A stretch of DNA of 64,000 nt from Dromaius novaehollandiae (Eukaryota; Chordata; Aves; Casuariiformes; Dromaiidae). A program made the translations under genes and the position numbers. The stretch lies in the NCBI RefSeq assembly GCF_036370855.1, contig NC_088098.1:136916721-136980720 (forward strand), read 5' to 3'. The notes below the pieces were generated by a model. It saw nothing but the letters and a program-made list of their open reading frames with translations, was not told the origin of the DNA and made no database searches. This document shows, piece by piece, positions 11,787 through 25,300 of this stretch (positions are counted from its first letter, which is position 1; each line of letters begins with the position of its first letter).

Positions 11787-12308
11787 GTAAGACAAGGCGC
11801 TGCCGGGGGGCGAGCGGCGTGGGGGGCCGGGCCGGCGCAGTTCTTGGGCCGTTGCTGGTGCGGGAGCCGCTTCGGCCGCGGGGAGGGAGGGCGGTGAGGC
11901 CTGGCGAAGGCTGCGGGCGGGGTGAGCGCGGCCGTTAGGGCCGTTTGGGGGCTGCCGCCGCCACCAGGCAAGTCGCCGGCGACCTGTGCGTGGTTAGTGG
12001 GCGGCAATTCATCCCTTCGCCAATTCAGTTCACAATATGTTGTGCAGCTTTCGATGAGCAGTGAGTTAATGTTTTGGTAAATAAATGTTGGAATACGTTT
12101 TTGAAACATGCTTAGGTTATCTGCATCTCTCAGTGCAAAGTTGCTTAATTTCACTCTAATCCTGTAGCTCTGCAAAGTTAACTGCATCCACGTTCTCTAG
12201 GTTAGGCTTTGTAATTGCTTTACAACGTGTGGCTTTCCTTGTTCTTAAAGATCAATCAACTCGGCTAGTTCTAAAACAATTTAATTTTGTTGTTGTTTCT
12301 TTTTGTAG
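11787..12308 (+). other. FANCB intron 1 (5' UTR intron)
   Basis: The stretch between the putative non-coding first exon and the first coding exon. Its first part is the right edge of the CpG island and it then becomes AT-rich. It ends with a good polypyrimidine tract (TTGTTTCTTTTTGTAG). Confidence 0.5.
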
Positions 12309-12329
12309 AAAAAATGTCCAACTAGATTA

Positions 12330-12437
12330 ATGTTTCAGCAGAGAAATCTTCCTGACCAAAAAAAAGAAAAATGGAGAGGCATACTGTTTTCTTGTAGAGG
12401 AATAAGTGTAAAGATAAAGAAAGATGATTCTGGGTGA
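12330..12437 (+). promoter_or_regulatory. uORF overlapping the FANCB start codon
   Basis: In the FANCB leader an ATG at 12330-12332 opens a 35-codon frame ending at TGA 12435-12437, past the FANCB ATG at 12424 in another frame. Two further short uORFs sit at 12314-12325 (ATG TCC AAC TAG) and 12371-12397. The contexts are weak (T at -3 for the overlapping one). An overlapping uORF would be expected to lower FANCB translation if the leader is transcribed as predicted; that effect is inference. Confidence 0.6.
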
Positions 12438-13356
12438 GCAAGAACAACTCTTGTCCTACAATGGAGAAGTCCTCATATTTCAATTGTCAAAAACAAAGCA
12501 TGTGGAAGGAGCAGCTGGTAAAATAACAAAGTTATCTGTCAGAAGAATGGTCTTTGACAGAGACACTAAACTATTTATTCAAAAATCTTCTGGACTATTC
12601 AGCATGCATGGTAATCACTTAGAGATTGAAATGATTTGTTGTAGCTGTACAACAGATTGCAGATCAGGAATTATTCTTCCCTGCATTCTGATGAAAAAGA
12701 AAAAACGGAAAAATGTTCTCAAATATCTCTTGTTGTTGCTTCACAGCTCCAATCAGTTTGAACAGTCCTTTCATTTTAAATTGGATTATGAGCTGAAAGA
12801 AGACATCAGGTTATTTACTGGTCCTTCAGTCTTGTGGAGGCATGCTAACAAGCTATACTACATCTCTTCTGATGCCTGCACGATTCTAAGTGCTCCTGTT
12901 CAACTTTCTTCCATTGTGTGGGCAGGTGAAATTGAAGATGAAGGTGTTGTTGTCTTAGGAATAAGAACTGCTTGCTTGCCAGAAAGCGAAGATGAACAAG
13001 AGTTTTCTACTTCAGATGGAGCTATCTGGGGTAATGAGTTCTTTGGATATGCAATTGAAACACACAAAATGATAACTGGCACATGCTTTATGCCTCATGC
13101 TTACAGCAGAGTGGTATCTTCCATCTGTGTCTGCAAGAAAGAGGTATTGAAAAAACAGCTCAGAATATCAGTTGTTGCCGTCACTCACAAGAATCAACTT
13201 ATTTTTTTCCAAGATGGTCTCCCTAGAGGTGTTTGCGAGCTTCCATGTGAGAAACCCTGTTCAATAAAAACAGCTGTAACCAGTAGCAATGACTTGCTGT
13301 TTATTGTTTCTTTTGCCTCTGGAAATACTTGTGCTATATGGAGAGACAGCTTCCAG
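12424..13356 (+). CDS. FANCB: FANCB coding exon 1 (exon 2 of the gene)
   Basis: Residues 1-311. The exon begins at 12309 after TTTTTGTAG, with 115 nt of leader. It ends at TTC CAG before GTATTT, a weak donor; reading through would add 12 residues and stop at 13393-13395. It contains a basic run KKKKRK (residues 91-96) beside the leucine-rich YLLLLLHSS strand. It covers the region predicted as the N-terminal beta-propeller in the family. Confidence 0.95.
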
Positions 13357-16300
13357 GTATTTGTGACCTTAAGCAACTTCCTTTTACTATTATAAAATAA
13401 TTGTTTCTTCTTTTTTATATATTGTCTTATCTGGAGCTTCTGCAAGTGAAAAGCTACATTTTTAAGTTCTACAGCTTTTTATGTTGCTTCTGTTAAAACA
13501 ACCTGTATAAAGTATCCGATTATTTTGCTTTTATTGCTTTCTCATATATCTGAAAATGAATCCTGAATCTAGTATTTAAGTCATTTTCTGAGTGTGAGCC
13601 AAAATTTCTGCTGTTAATCCAAAACTTATTTGGGGTAACAACTTACAGCTGTAAGGTGGTTATGGGTGTGCTTACATAATTTGCATTAGAGTGACACCAA
13701 ACCAATATCATCTCGGTGTGTAAACTTCCTTTTGAAATTTACTAGCTTTATGAGTTTCACTTCCTAGTCACAGAAAGCATCATTTCATGGCAATGACAAG
13801 AAAATGTCTCACTTTAGTTTTCTAAAATCAGGAGAAACGAAGTTAACTACTAAGTTTTTTTTCTAATGCTCTGTCAAGGATTATGTAACTCTGGAAACTA
13901 AAAAAAAATGGTCTTATTTAGTCCTCAGGACTTTGTGTTTTATTAACACACAATTTCAGTTTTACTTCTCAATTATATTTAGGCACAATGCAGTAGATAA
14001 ATTTATGAATGTCAAAAGTAAAATGTCTTTAGCTAATCTCAGAATATTAACAGTTTTAGATAAATTTTACAGGATTCAACTGTGCATCTGTTTGAGTACA
14101 CTGAAAATTTGCATTCTCTGTAATCTGGAAAATGAGCTTTAAAGAGCTAATTTAAGTGGATAAATGAACTTTAAAGACCTAGTATCTCCAGAGTTACACA
14201 GGCTGTAAATGATGGAGTAAGGATCAGAGCTTGAAACTCTTCAAAATACTGTATTCCAGACACTTAAATAGGGTACCTCTCTCTAAAATGAGCAGGTTAC
14301 ACCAAAACTAAATCTCAAATACAAAATTCATTTAAATATATGTATTTTAATACTACTTCTACTGTAGGTTGCTTCCAAATGGCAAAAAGTGAAGTCTGTT
14401 CTCGTAGATGATTTTATTGGCTCTGGAACTGAGCAAATGTTACTGCTTTTTAAGGATGACTCCAGTACAGATGTGTTAAGTACATTCAGACTAACGGATT
14501 TTGGAGAGATCAACTATGCAGTAAGTTCAGCTTGCCTTTTCCCAGTTATTCAGTCTGTGCTTTCTAAACTAAAAAACTGAAGATTCCTTAAAGTATGTGT
14601 ACAAAGTGAATTGAATGTGTATTGTGAAATGCCCTGAAGTTTTAATACAATACCCCTTTTTTAATTGTGAGATCGGGAGATAAAAGAGTTATCTGAAGAG
14701 ATTATTCTGCTTTCTTGATAGCATCAGTGTTCTTTCAGGAAATTAAAACAATGCCATTGAAAATGCTTCGCATACATAAAAGGTTTGCTACAATACTTAC
14801 CTTTTGGCTAAAAATTCCTAATTAAGACCATAGTCCACATTAAATATCTTCTCGTAATTGGATCTTTCTATTATGTACTGTCAATCTCTAATTGCTTTCA
14901 GAAGATAGTATTTTACCTTTAGATAGCATATTGTGATCCTTTTGGTTCTCTGATTTCTTTTCCTAGACTTTTATAATGGCATATTATAGTCTATACCTTG
15001 CTTTCTACTGTTAAATTAATTTATCTTTTTTAGAGTGATATTAACTATAAAGATGATGTTCCTACTGCAGAAGGATTTCAAGAGAATGGTTTGCTTACAA
15101 TCCAGGCCCTTGAAACAAGATTACAGGTTTGTACTGAATAGTTCTGACTCCATGTTTACTTTAAATTACTTTTCTGTATCATTACATTATCTAAAAGGTG
15201 AGGTTAACAATTTTGTTTTTATTAGAGAAGTGGGTCAGAGAGAAATCAACATTATTAAGTGTCCATTCTTGAATCAGTGATAGGCTGTTTCAGTACAAAC
15301 ATGTTTGGATAATCTGAAGGGTCTGATTTATATTTTAAGTAAAATTTTGAGATAACACAGAAGCCATTCTATCACAGCTTTATAACAGCCATTTTACTCA
15401 TAGACATTTAAATATCAATTTAATAATATCAAAATGTTTACTTCTTTTGCTCCAGATTGTTTCCTTTGAGATAGTGTAGTGCCAGGTTCTCAATGAGTGA
15501 GTTAATCCTGGAAGAAAAAAGGGAGTTATGGTGTGTTTCATTGTCTGTGGACTTTAGTGAAGTTGGCTTTTACTCTGGCTGATGTTTTTCCTCCTGTTAC
15601 TACCTGTTTTATTAGAATAATTTTGCAAAGTAGAGCAAGTGAAGCTAAAAAGTACACCTCTTTTAATTAGCTTCATTTATAAAACAACCTTGGGGGAACT
15701 TGTTAAAGTCCAAATAATGAGTAGGACCATAGCTTTGCCTCCTACTGAAACTTGAGGATGCAACTTTCTTTCTACCTTTTGTTCTGTTAGCAAACACCTG
15801 GCATACTCTCTAAGATGTTCTAATGCAGTATTGTGCCTGGTCACCCTTTTCTACGCTAAATGGTAATAACTGACAAGATAGGAAGATTAAAAAAAAAAAA
15901 AAAAGGCTTTGGGAGATACCGTGAATCTCAAATTAAGTCAATGCTGTGAGGCTGTTGTTCGTTTCCAAAGACCACTTTAGATATGAGATAGGAGATAATT
16001 ATTCCTTTCACTTTAGAATTAGTGAAAATTTAGGTAGTGTACAGTGTCAGTTTGCTCTCCAGCCTTTAAAAAGGAAGCAAATTAACTGGCAAAAGTTTAG
16101 TTTAGAACTGAAAGAAAAGGAGTGGTATGACCTATTAGGAAAAGACTGAAAAAGAAAGATTTTCTGGTTTCTTCTGATCAGAACAGACATCTAAAAAGAC
16201 TTTCTCAATCTTCCAAAAAATAAGAGCTGTTTTTTGGAGGATACTGAATAATAGTTTTTCTTGTTTCCTGAAGGCAGAATAAAGTAGAAATTGGCTTCAT

Positions 16301-19300
16301 TTTGACAACCTCTTGAGGTCCCTTCCAAACCTACATTTATACAGTTCTTCAGTTTGGAAATTAGAGTCCTATTGGCTTTTACATAGAGAAGTGCAAATTT
16401 TCTTCAGGATGCATTGCTTTCTGTTTCCTTTTGGGTAGTCTCTTATTTTAAATTTTAAATTGACTTATTTGCTACTATGCTCTTTCCTTGTTCATTACGT
16501 TACTTTCTTCTGCAAAATAGAATTTAGTTTCCATCTCTTTCTCTCATTTGTTGCTCCTTCCACTTTTGTCGTGAAGATTGTCTGCGATTGTCTGCCCTAC
16601 CATTGACTGCTAGGAGTTCTGTGTAAGTTGTCCTTTGACTATGTGCTTCTCTTTAGACACCAGTTGGCTTTTACCTGTTGAGTTTTGTGAATCTGTGATC
16701 AAATGAACAGCCTAAGTATGTCCTATACTTTCTGCTGGTTCTGGTGGAAACAAGCTGCTGTCTGGAGATTTTGCCTGTCTTCTGATGATAAAGTCTTTCT
16801 GACAGAGGCACAGAGTCCTTCATAAGACTTGTTTTTTTTGTTGTTTTTTTTTAAGACATCTTATTGTTTCCCTCCCCAGAGTTAATTTTCAAACCATGTA
16901 TTAGTACAAGGGCTATATGCAAGATATATATATATATAAATCTTATTTTGTTCTAATGCTGTAAATCCTTGATATCGATAACAAATTTGGAAGTAGACAT
17001 GAATATATTTTTTAACCTTCATTTGCTTCCTTGTTAAGATCTTCATTGTTTCATTCATATGTTTCCCTGAATAGTAAAGTATTCTTGATTATTGTCATCT
17101 GATGTATAATTGTATTTCAAAGGTGTTTGTTTTGATGCAATAATGCATGGATCCTGCTTAGCCTGGGAATTTCCAAAGGTTATTTAGCCTTGAGTTGTTT
17201 CTGTTGATAGCTATAACCAAAACTCAAGTCTTGTAGAAATTTGTGGTCAAATTGTGCTGTGACAGTCTCTATGGTATCTCCTATTTTATGGCAAAGAAAA
17301 AAAAAATAGGAAATGCAGCCCTTTTTCATACCTCTATTGCTTACGCCTAAGTATTTCACATTTCAGCAGTTTTCAGTCGTACGAGAGGTTTGGCAGGATT
17401 GCATTGTGTTCTGCTGCATATAAGTAGGCTGTATTTAAGTTATATGCATTAATACATCTAAGTTGCATTTTGCAAACAGTGAAATTGTAAAAGCTATCAG
17501 TTTGTGTATTTTTGGAACCATTCTAAGTTTATCTTGTCTACAGTCTTTTGGGCTGGAATCCAGCCTGTTCTTCTCTAACGAGTTTTTTCTTTAACACTCA
17601 CTGTAGTAATTTACTGTAGCAACTTACTAAAGAAGACTTCCTTCAGCAGACTAGTGCAGCTGCACTGCAACAGTTGTGGTCAGAGGGTTTCTCATGGTTC
17701 CGGTTGATTGCTCTGGCAGTAATCCCATGAGTCAGTTCACACCCCACCCCTAGCTAGTTAACAGTTTCCTGAGGACGGTAGTGCCAACTCCTTTTGACTA
17801 GGATTAAATGGTTAGGGAACCGTTTGGGTTGTTTGTTTTAAGGCAGGTATATTTTTGATAATGTTGACTTGGTGGGGGGAAGACATTTAAGAAATGTTCC
17901 GTGCATTTGATTTTTTTATTACCTTTTTTTGTCTAAGTTTCAAGGATTTCTTTTCCCATCTTTGCTTTGGATTGGCCCATTTTCTTTTTGACTTTTTTTC
18001 TTAAGGAATTTTAGCCACTTGAAGACCACAGAACCAGTTATTTACCATAACAGCAGCTTCAGCTTCTAGATCTGTAACACATTGTAGTTCAGTTATGTTT
18101 CCCTCTGGCTTTTCTTGTCTGCTTTTCCATTTTACCTTTGCTTTTCCCAATATTTTGTTAGTTTTAGCATTCATGAATCTTCCTTCCCATTTTTTTCCTT
18201 TGCTAAGGTGTCACAGTTCTTCTTGTGGTAGTTTTAGCTCTGTCTATACTGATATTTATTTATTTATGACTATTGCAACTTGAATTGCAATGTATTAAAA
18301 TGCTGGCTGTTCTATCACTGTTCTATTTACTACTAAGTGTCTGCCTTAATACGCTTTGCTTTTGACAGTGATTCATCTGTTCCACTGTTCATGCTGGATT
18401 TTCTCAGTGTTCTTGTTTGGTTCTGTACTGTGATATTTTTATGTTAATGTTTATTTTCTATTTTGAGGTGATCTAGTTTTACTTTCTTAGCTTCACAGTG
18501 CAAAGATCATGACCTCTGCTGACAGTACATCTTAGCACGTGACACACAGAAACAAGTGAAATGCATATCCTCAGACAGTTGCTGGGGGGGCGGTTGTTCA
18601 GTCTTGGTTTTGTCATGTGCTAAGTTTCAGGTCTCTTTCCTATATTGCTTTTATGGGGGAGAAAAGGCTCTCAAAAGTCAGATTGGTCAGCAAGCATAAA
18701 TCTGTGAACCTTTGGCTATTTTGATTGTTTCTTAGTCTGTGCTTCCCCATTGTTTTTTCTGTTTCTTGACTATATACTCAGGAGTCACCAGTGGGAATAA
18801 GTAATGTTTCCATATTCTGGTGACTGTGCTTGGGAAAGGGCTATAAAAACATCTTTGTTCTTTTTTCTTTCTCGTCTTCCCCCCATCTCCCTCCCCGAGT
18901 CTGGCACTGCCATATTGCTTGGAAGCTGGTACTTACAATGCATGGTTTGAGAGGTGGAAATCTGTTTTTCGTTTGTTTGTTTTTAAACAGAATTTATCTT
19001 GATGAATGCTATTCACTCTAAATGCCCTTTTGCTGTTACAGCCTGAGCAGATGGCATCACTTCTCTTAGATGAAGTGCTTTTTATTAAGGCCTGACAGTT
19101 GGTTTTGATTGATCCCAAGATTTTATTTGAATTTAAAGGTTGGTTTTGCATTCCAATGACCAGCTTTTTTCTCTGGCTGATGGCCTTACACTTCTCAGGA
19201 CCTTGATTTCCAGAAAATAGCTTTTCAGGAGCTTGCTTAAAGTCTAAGGAGCTCGAGCTGGCATGCACTTCTTTACTTAGAAGTGACCTACATGTATGTC

Positions 19301-22300
19301 TGTTTGTAAAACTCAAATCTTCAGAATACTTGCTTGACCTATAATCAATACAAATATTGAGAAGAAATCTAAACTGATATAAATGGAAAAATGAAGCAGG
19401 AAGCAATAATGAAAGATTCAAATATATATATAGTTTGAGAAAATATACCTTAGAAGTTTTATCTTAAACTCTAGGTTTAAAACTGAAAGTCCAAGACTTA
19501 GATGCATATTTTGGCCACAAAGTAACCTGACTTTCACATTTTTAGAAGGTTTACTTAAGGAACACCAGGACCTTGTGATACTTGCGTAAAATGGAAAGCT
19601 GAAAGATATGTTTTCGTCTACTGCAACCAATTCATGTTGAAGCTACAAACATAAGTCTAACGATTGTTTTATCTTTTACAGGCTGGTTACACCTCTATTC
19701 GAGAGCTACAGCACCATTTAAGGCTCAAAAAGAAGGTTATTCTTGAATCTTGCAGAGCATTAACAGATCTCGTCCAAGAAAGAAGCCATATCCCACCAAC
19801 CGCAAAAAAGGTAAAATGCAGAAGAGAGTGCAGATCACAGAGAGATCCCTTCTGAGTTATACCGAGACATTTTTAGATAATGCCACACTCAACTGCTTGT
19901 TACTTTCACTAGTAGAGATAACCGCTATCAAAACTCTTTAATCTGCTTCAAATAAAGTCTGGTTCATTGCCTTAGCCTGCCAATGAATATAGATAGGAGC
20001 AAATTTAATTGTCTTTGCTTGAAGTTGATTTGCACAGTACCTCTTGACAGCTGAACCATAGCAGGAGTAACCTCTCACAGAGGGTGACAAACAGTAAGGG
20101 AATTGTACAGTCTTTATTGGCACAGCTGCCTGCAAATTGTATATCTGTCTAACATTACAAAAGAATGAACTATGATGTATCTGTGTAAGCAAAATTGATT
20201 TATAATGGAGGGAGAGTGAACTGTGGGCTGAGAAGGTAATAGAGTTCAGGAAGATGTTATCTCAGTCGGTTGCTATAAATAAGCATCCTGATTTATTTCA
20301 GATGGAGGTGATTTTCATTTTAGTTAGTGTTGTAGTGCCTTTCAAGTCAGTCAAGTTCAGACAGCAAAATCTACCAAGCAATTAACACCATAATTTAAAA
20401 TAGCTTTTAATACCTTAAATCTGTTTTGGACAATTAATTGTATGACAAATCAGGAGTTATACTTACCAAGTTTACAAGGAGAGGATGAGCTGTGCTTGTC
20501 ATGATATCATGTACTTTGAGGGAAAAAATGCATTTATATCATGTAGACCTCTTGTAAAGAATAAGCTAGTTCATATAGATTTCATTTTAGGTATCTTAAA
20601 AGCACTCCCTATGACCATTTTGCGATAAAACACTAAGTAATGCAGTGTTAAAAGAAATAATATCTGCACTTAATTTATCTAAACAAACATTTTTCTATAA
20701 GGAAGGTCTTGTCTCTCTCTGGGATGATACAGAAAATCCTCTTCATTCTCTTAATAAAGAAGCATCGCTGATATCTAAAGTTCCAGAGCACTTTATAGAG
20801 AAATTGTGGCAACGTGTTGTGGGCGACAGATTGGTAGTTGGAGTAGAACTAACTGAACCATTTAACTTGTAAGTATATACAATTATTTAATAATTTCACT
20901 GAGTAATTTTATAGAAATTTGGTGTGCAGAGTAAGCCCTGCAGTAACAAGAGTGGAGTTTTTCACTTACACATCTATATATAGTGTTTCAAGTGTGTTTT
21001 TTGCCAGTATTGTTGCTGCTTGCTTCTCTCCATCTCCATGCAAGAAATGGGTTATATAGCCAAAAAACAGTTGTGTCAGTATAACCACATCTTTACTGGA
21101 GATTTTTTTATGACGAAGTTTGCTGTGACAAAAATCGTGCTCCTTTACAGTCCAGATAGACGTAGCTGTGCAGACATCAATATGTGGTGTAGAGAGAGCT
21201 CTATTTTAACTGTAATGTTCCTGCTGCTTTTGCATTAACTTCTTGCTGTTCCTAAACAGAGAATGATTTGCTTAGAGAAGAATGTAGAAGAAAACATTTT
21301 AAATTCTCTGACCAACTTGATAAATATTCTGCTTTTGAATTGAATTATGCAACAGTCAGGTACCTAATCAAATAAGGTATTTGCTAAGGTGATGTATCAT
21401 GTAGATCACATGGAACACACATGCATACATTGCTCAAAGCTACTCTTTAAAATTATTTTTTTGTTCATTTTAATTGCTCAGTTCCAGTAGTGAATAGTGT
21501 TAAGAGCAGATAATGCTCAGCTGATGTCGTTTCCCCCCATTAAGGGGAGGGAAGAAAGGGGCCGAGCTAATTTGGAAGGCAGTTTAAAAAGAAACAAGAT
21601 TACCTGAAGCAAAAATTTGGGATATGCATTGCATGTAAACTTTTTTGGAGTCAGAACTTACTTTTGACCTATATTCCCACAAGCAGTGTAGCTGAGACTG
21701 CGTAGGGTAAGCTTGAAGAGTATAGATGCCAGTGAAAATCATTCAAGTAATTGGGAGGGAGCTGAGCTATTACGCCCTTTAGCCATTCTGCTGGAGCTGC
21801 GGGTATGTTATTTCTCAACTGCCAGACTGCAATAACTTTACAAGAAAGTTGACCTCATCTTCTTGACAGCATCTGTTAAGAGCCACTGAGGCAAGTGATT
21901 GTTTTTGCCTTTCCGGTGTTTATTTTTCTAGCTGTGATGGCAATGACTGTTTTTTTTTAAATGAAATACCTAATCCCTGTATAGCCCCAGAAATGCTCAG
22001 AAGATTTGGAACTGTTCTTTAAAAAACAGCAGCAATATTGCACAGTTGAGAAGAGATCTGTGAAGATGAAGTCATTTGTCAAAGGTTACCTGGTAGGCTA
22101 GCAGCAAAATCTAGGTTTTCTGGGCTCCAGTTCATATACAGCAGCCTGTGGTTTTGGGGGAAGGGCTTTGCTTTCTTTCTGCCACCAACACTGTCTTTCC
22201 TGATTATTATTATTTTTTTTTTTGTGCACGTGTGTGTGTGCGTGCACGCGTGTGTGTGCTTCATACTAAGGCAAGATTGCAAGGATGTGTTAGATTGTAT

Positions 22301-25300
22301 TGTTACCTGGTGACACTTCTTTATAAAGAAGAGAATTAGACATTTATAAGGCTTTCAAATGTCAGTGACATCTTGAGACTGAATTGATTGACAGAATAAA
22401 ATGTTCACTGAAACAGTAATAGCAGGATTTCTTGAAAGAACCCCATGTTCACTGAATAAAGCATTTTATACATTTCAGGAAATTACTGCATCTTTAAGGT
22501 AATAGTATTTTAAGTCTTTTTACTCTCTACATACAATTTTGTTTGAATATCTATAGAACAATATAGAATATCAGAAGGGCTGTGTCCTTTTAGTCCTCAA
22601 AGGTGGCAAAATTGATACTTTTTATTAAAAGAAAATTAACTCTTTAAGTTACAAATGTCACAGAGCATCTTCATGGGTAATACGGAATTTGCAATATTTT
22701 CAAGGTGAATTAGACTCCCAAATTTTATTGCCTTTCAGTTGAAATTAGGCATCTAACTCCTAGAAGCTCCTAGAAATTTAGTCTGTATTTTGAAAATCCT
22801 AATACCATACTTGGATGAAAGAGTTATTTAAAGTACTTAAACTCTTTTGAACAGTCTATGAATTAACATGGAATGATATTGGTGCTTATGCAAGTATTAA
22901 GTGTTTGTATATATCTGCAAAGTTGTTTGTCAGATGGCAAAATATGAGCTGGGAGTCCAATAACCCTGTATGGATTTTTACAGGTCGCTGGGTGATGTCA
23001 GTTTATCCTTAGTAATGGATCAAGACTTCACTTTGATTTCTCCAATTATTGAGTGTCAGAATAAAATCATTACACTGAACAAAGCCTTTTCAGCATTGGC
23101 TATCTCTTCATGTCAAATTGAACCACCTCCAAAAAAGATGAAACTGGACTTTCATAGCAAGAGTGATCTGAAAAAAGAGCTTCATAAGAGGAGCTTGAAG
23201 ATTCAATTGGATGGAGCAAAAACATTCATTGCTGTCACCAGCCTTTCACCATTGTTGGCATTTCATAGTGTACGTTGCACAGTTCTTCTACATGCGAAGA
23301 AACAAAAACATCAGAGTGATAGTTTACAGAAGAGCAAAAAGATTACTTTACTGTGTGGGAAAATTCTGTTAAGTTTGGAAGATATTTCACATGGAAAATA
23401 TTCAGTAAAGATGTTAAGGGATAATGGTTACTGTGCAGGTAAATAAGTCGATGCAATTTGAATTTATAGAAGTATGGTTAATTCTTATTTTTATTCTATA
23501 TCATACTAAGCTAAGTTTTCTGTGCTGTAATCTTATCTGTCATTTTGAACACAACGTGGATAAACCTTTTGCGGACTAACAGCTAGGTAAAATACAAGAG
23601 AATTGGAAAAATTTTCAAACAGATAAATGTTAAGTGAATTACTTTAAGGTTTTGTGCTAACATTAGTGCTGAAGTGCATCTGGAGAGGTAAACTTTGAAT
23701 ATAAATCTGAGTACAGAATGTTGCAGCCTATTTTATTTTTTTCTATGAACGGGAAATTTACTGTTGATTAGATGCATACTTATTTTACAACATACTAGAT
23801 CTTAAATAATGGTAAAGGAACTGAAGTTCTTGCTCATCTGCACAGCTCTAAATTAGTTTATTTTTATTTGTTTTAAGGTTCTTGATTGAACTGATTTCTA
23901 ATTCAGCTTCTGCTAGTGTGTTCCACTGTTCTCTGAATTGTCTGCTATGAATTTTATTTTCTTTCTTCTTTTATTGCTGTATCATTGGCCAAAGTCAACA
24001 TGTCATCTTAGTATCACAGTAGGCTATTAACGGTTTTCTTTTGGCAAGGTGACATTTATCTTTAGAGCTCTCTATATGGGAGGTGGAGGGGGTCTGTTAA
24101 TCAGCTAGCCATTTTGCTCAACAGAAGTAGACGTAGGAATTTAGGTGAGAAAATTCCCAAAGTACTGAATGCTGAGGTATAGACTCTTGAAGTAAAACCA
24201 GGAATGTGAACTAAAAATCTAATCTGATTTGTTGCATACAGCATGATCAAAATATTTAAGTAAAATATATTTTTTTACTTCACTTTCTTGCAGGTTCCTT
24301 GGAAGATATCCTTGCTGTCCTTGCAGTATCTATCAGATTCTCCTTTCAGATTGTCTCTTCTGATTGCACATTGGCTCCTGTAAATTCATGGTTACTGGGA
24401 GAAATGGAGTGCACACCATTTAAGGAATGCCATGACAATCTGTTCTGTCATAAAGTGGGAAATCTGCATGGTACAGTTCTTAATTGGACCCTGAAAACTC
24501 CATTTGAAGGAGTTCTAACCTTGTTTTGCAGGTAGAATTGGTCAAAAAATGTAGAGTTTACTTGTCTTTTGTATAAACTTTTTTATCTTTACACTGATTC
24601 TTAATGGTATTTCTCATAACCAATAGCCAAGTAGAATTATTTTCAAATCAAAACTGTCAGACCTATCTGAATTGCATTGTCTTATTTTGTCTGTGCCAGA
24701 ACACTGAATTAGAAATAATTCTAGTCTTTCTGAATGGGTTCTTGGTACTATCTCTTTTGTTCCTTTCACTGATCTGCATCATAATTTTATATTAATTAAT
24801 TGTATTATACATTATAATTTTTCTTCAACAAATGTTGCTTTAAAAAATTATATATATATCTCCTTTAGGGGATGTTTAAAAAGCAAGGTCATGCCAAATT
24901 TAAATTAATCCTTTTTTGTAAAGGAATGAAACATTTTTTTCATGTAATTTAGTAACACTACCTCAGAAAAAAATCTTATTCTAATTCTGCATGTTTCTGA
25001 TGTATATACTTCCTATCTACCGCAGTTTTTAAAGGAAATAATCTGGAGTCTGGATGAATTTTCCTTTTCTGATGTGGATTGTTGGACTATAGACTATAGA
25101 ATTTCTCACATTATACTAAACAAGTTAGTAATTGTTTATGATTCAGCTGGATAAGGTTCACAATGTGTAAAGTACTTCTTTTCAGGAGAGGAAATGTTCG
25201 TCAATTCTTGAGTTCAAGCTTAAAAAAAAAAAGAAAGGAAAGGTATATCTCTTAGTACTTTCTAATTTATAATGACGTCAATCTTTTACTCAAATTTGGA

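Larger units (their letters stand above)
10920..11990. promoter_or_regulatory. CpG island, shared MOSPD2/FANCB bidirectional promoter
   Basis: Dense CpG and GC content contrasts sharply with AT-rich flanks. It contains several Sp1/KLF-type GC boxes (for example GGGGGCGGGG near 11489, CCCCGCCCCC near 11566 and 11612). MOSPD2 exons 1 and 2 lie in its left part on the minus strand, and FANCB transcription leaves to the right. No TATA box is evident, as is usual for housekeeping CpG promoters. A CATGCCCTGCG...GGCGGGAGTTT stretch near 11670-11693 loosely resembles a ZNF143/SBS-type element on the minus strand; that reading is a guess. Long open frames here are products of stop-poor GC-rich sequence. 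Confidence 0.88.

Noticed and set aside
10923..11897. Several long open frames on both strands (up to 271 codons) in the GC-rich interval
   Set aside because: They overlap each other, run across MOSPD2 exons in wrong frames, and are rich in Pro, Arg, Ala and Gly, as expected from stop-poor CpG-island sequence.
11669..12187. 172-codon minus-strand frame crossing the FANCB side of the CpG island
   Set aside because: It runs antisense through the putative FANCB first exon and intron, mixes GC-rich and AT-rich composition, and has no recognisable domain.
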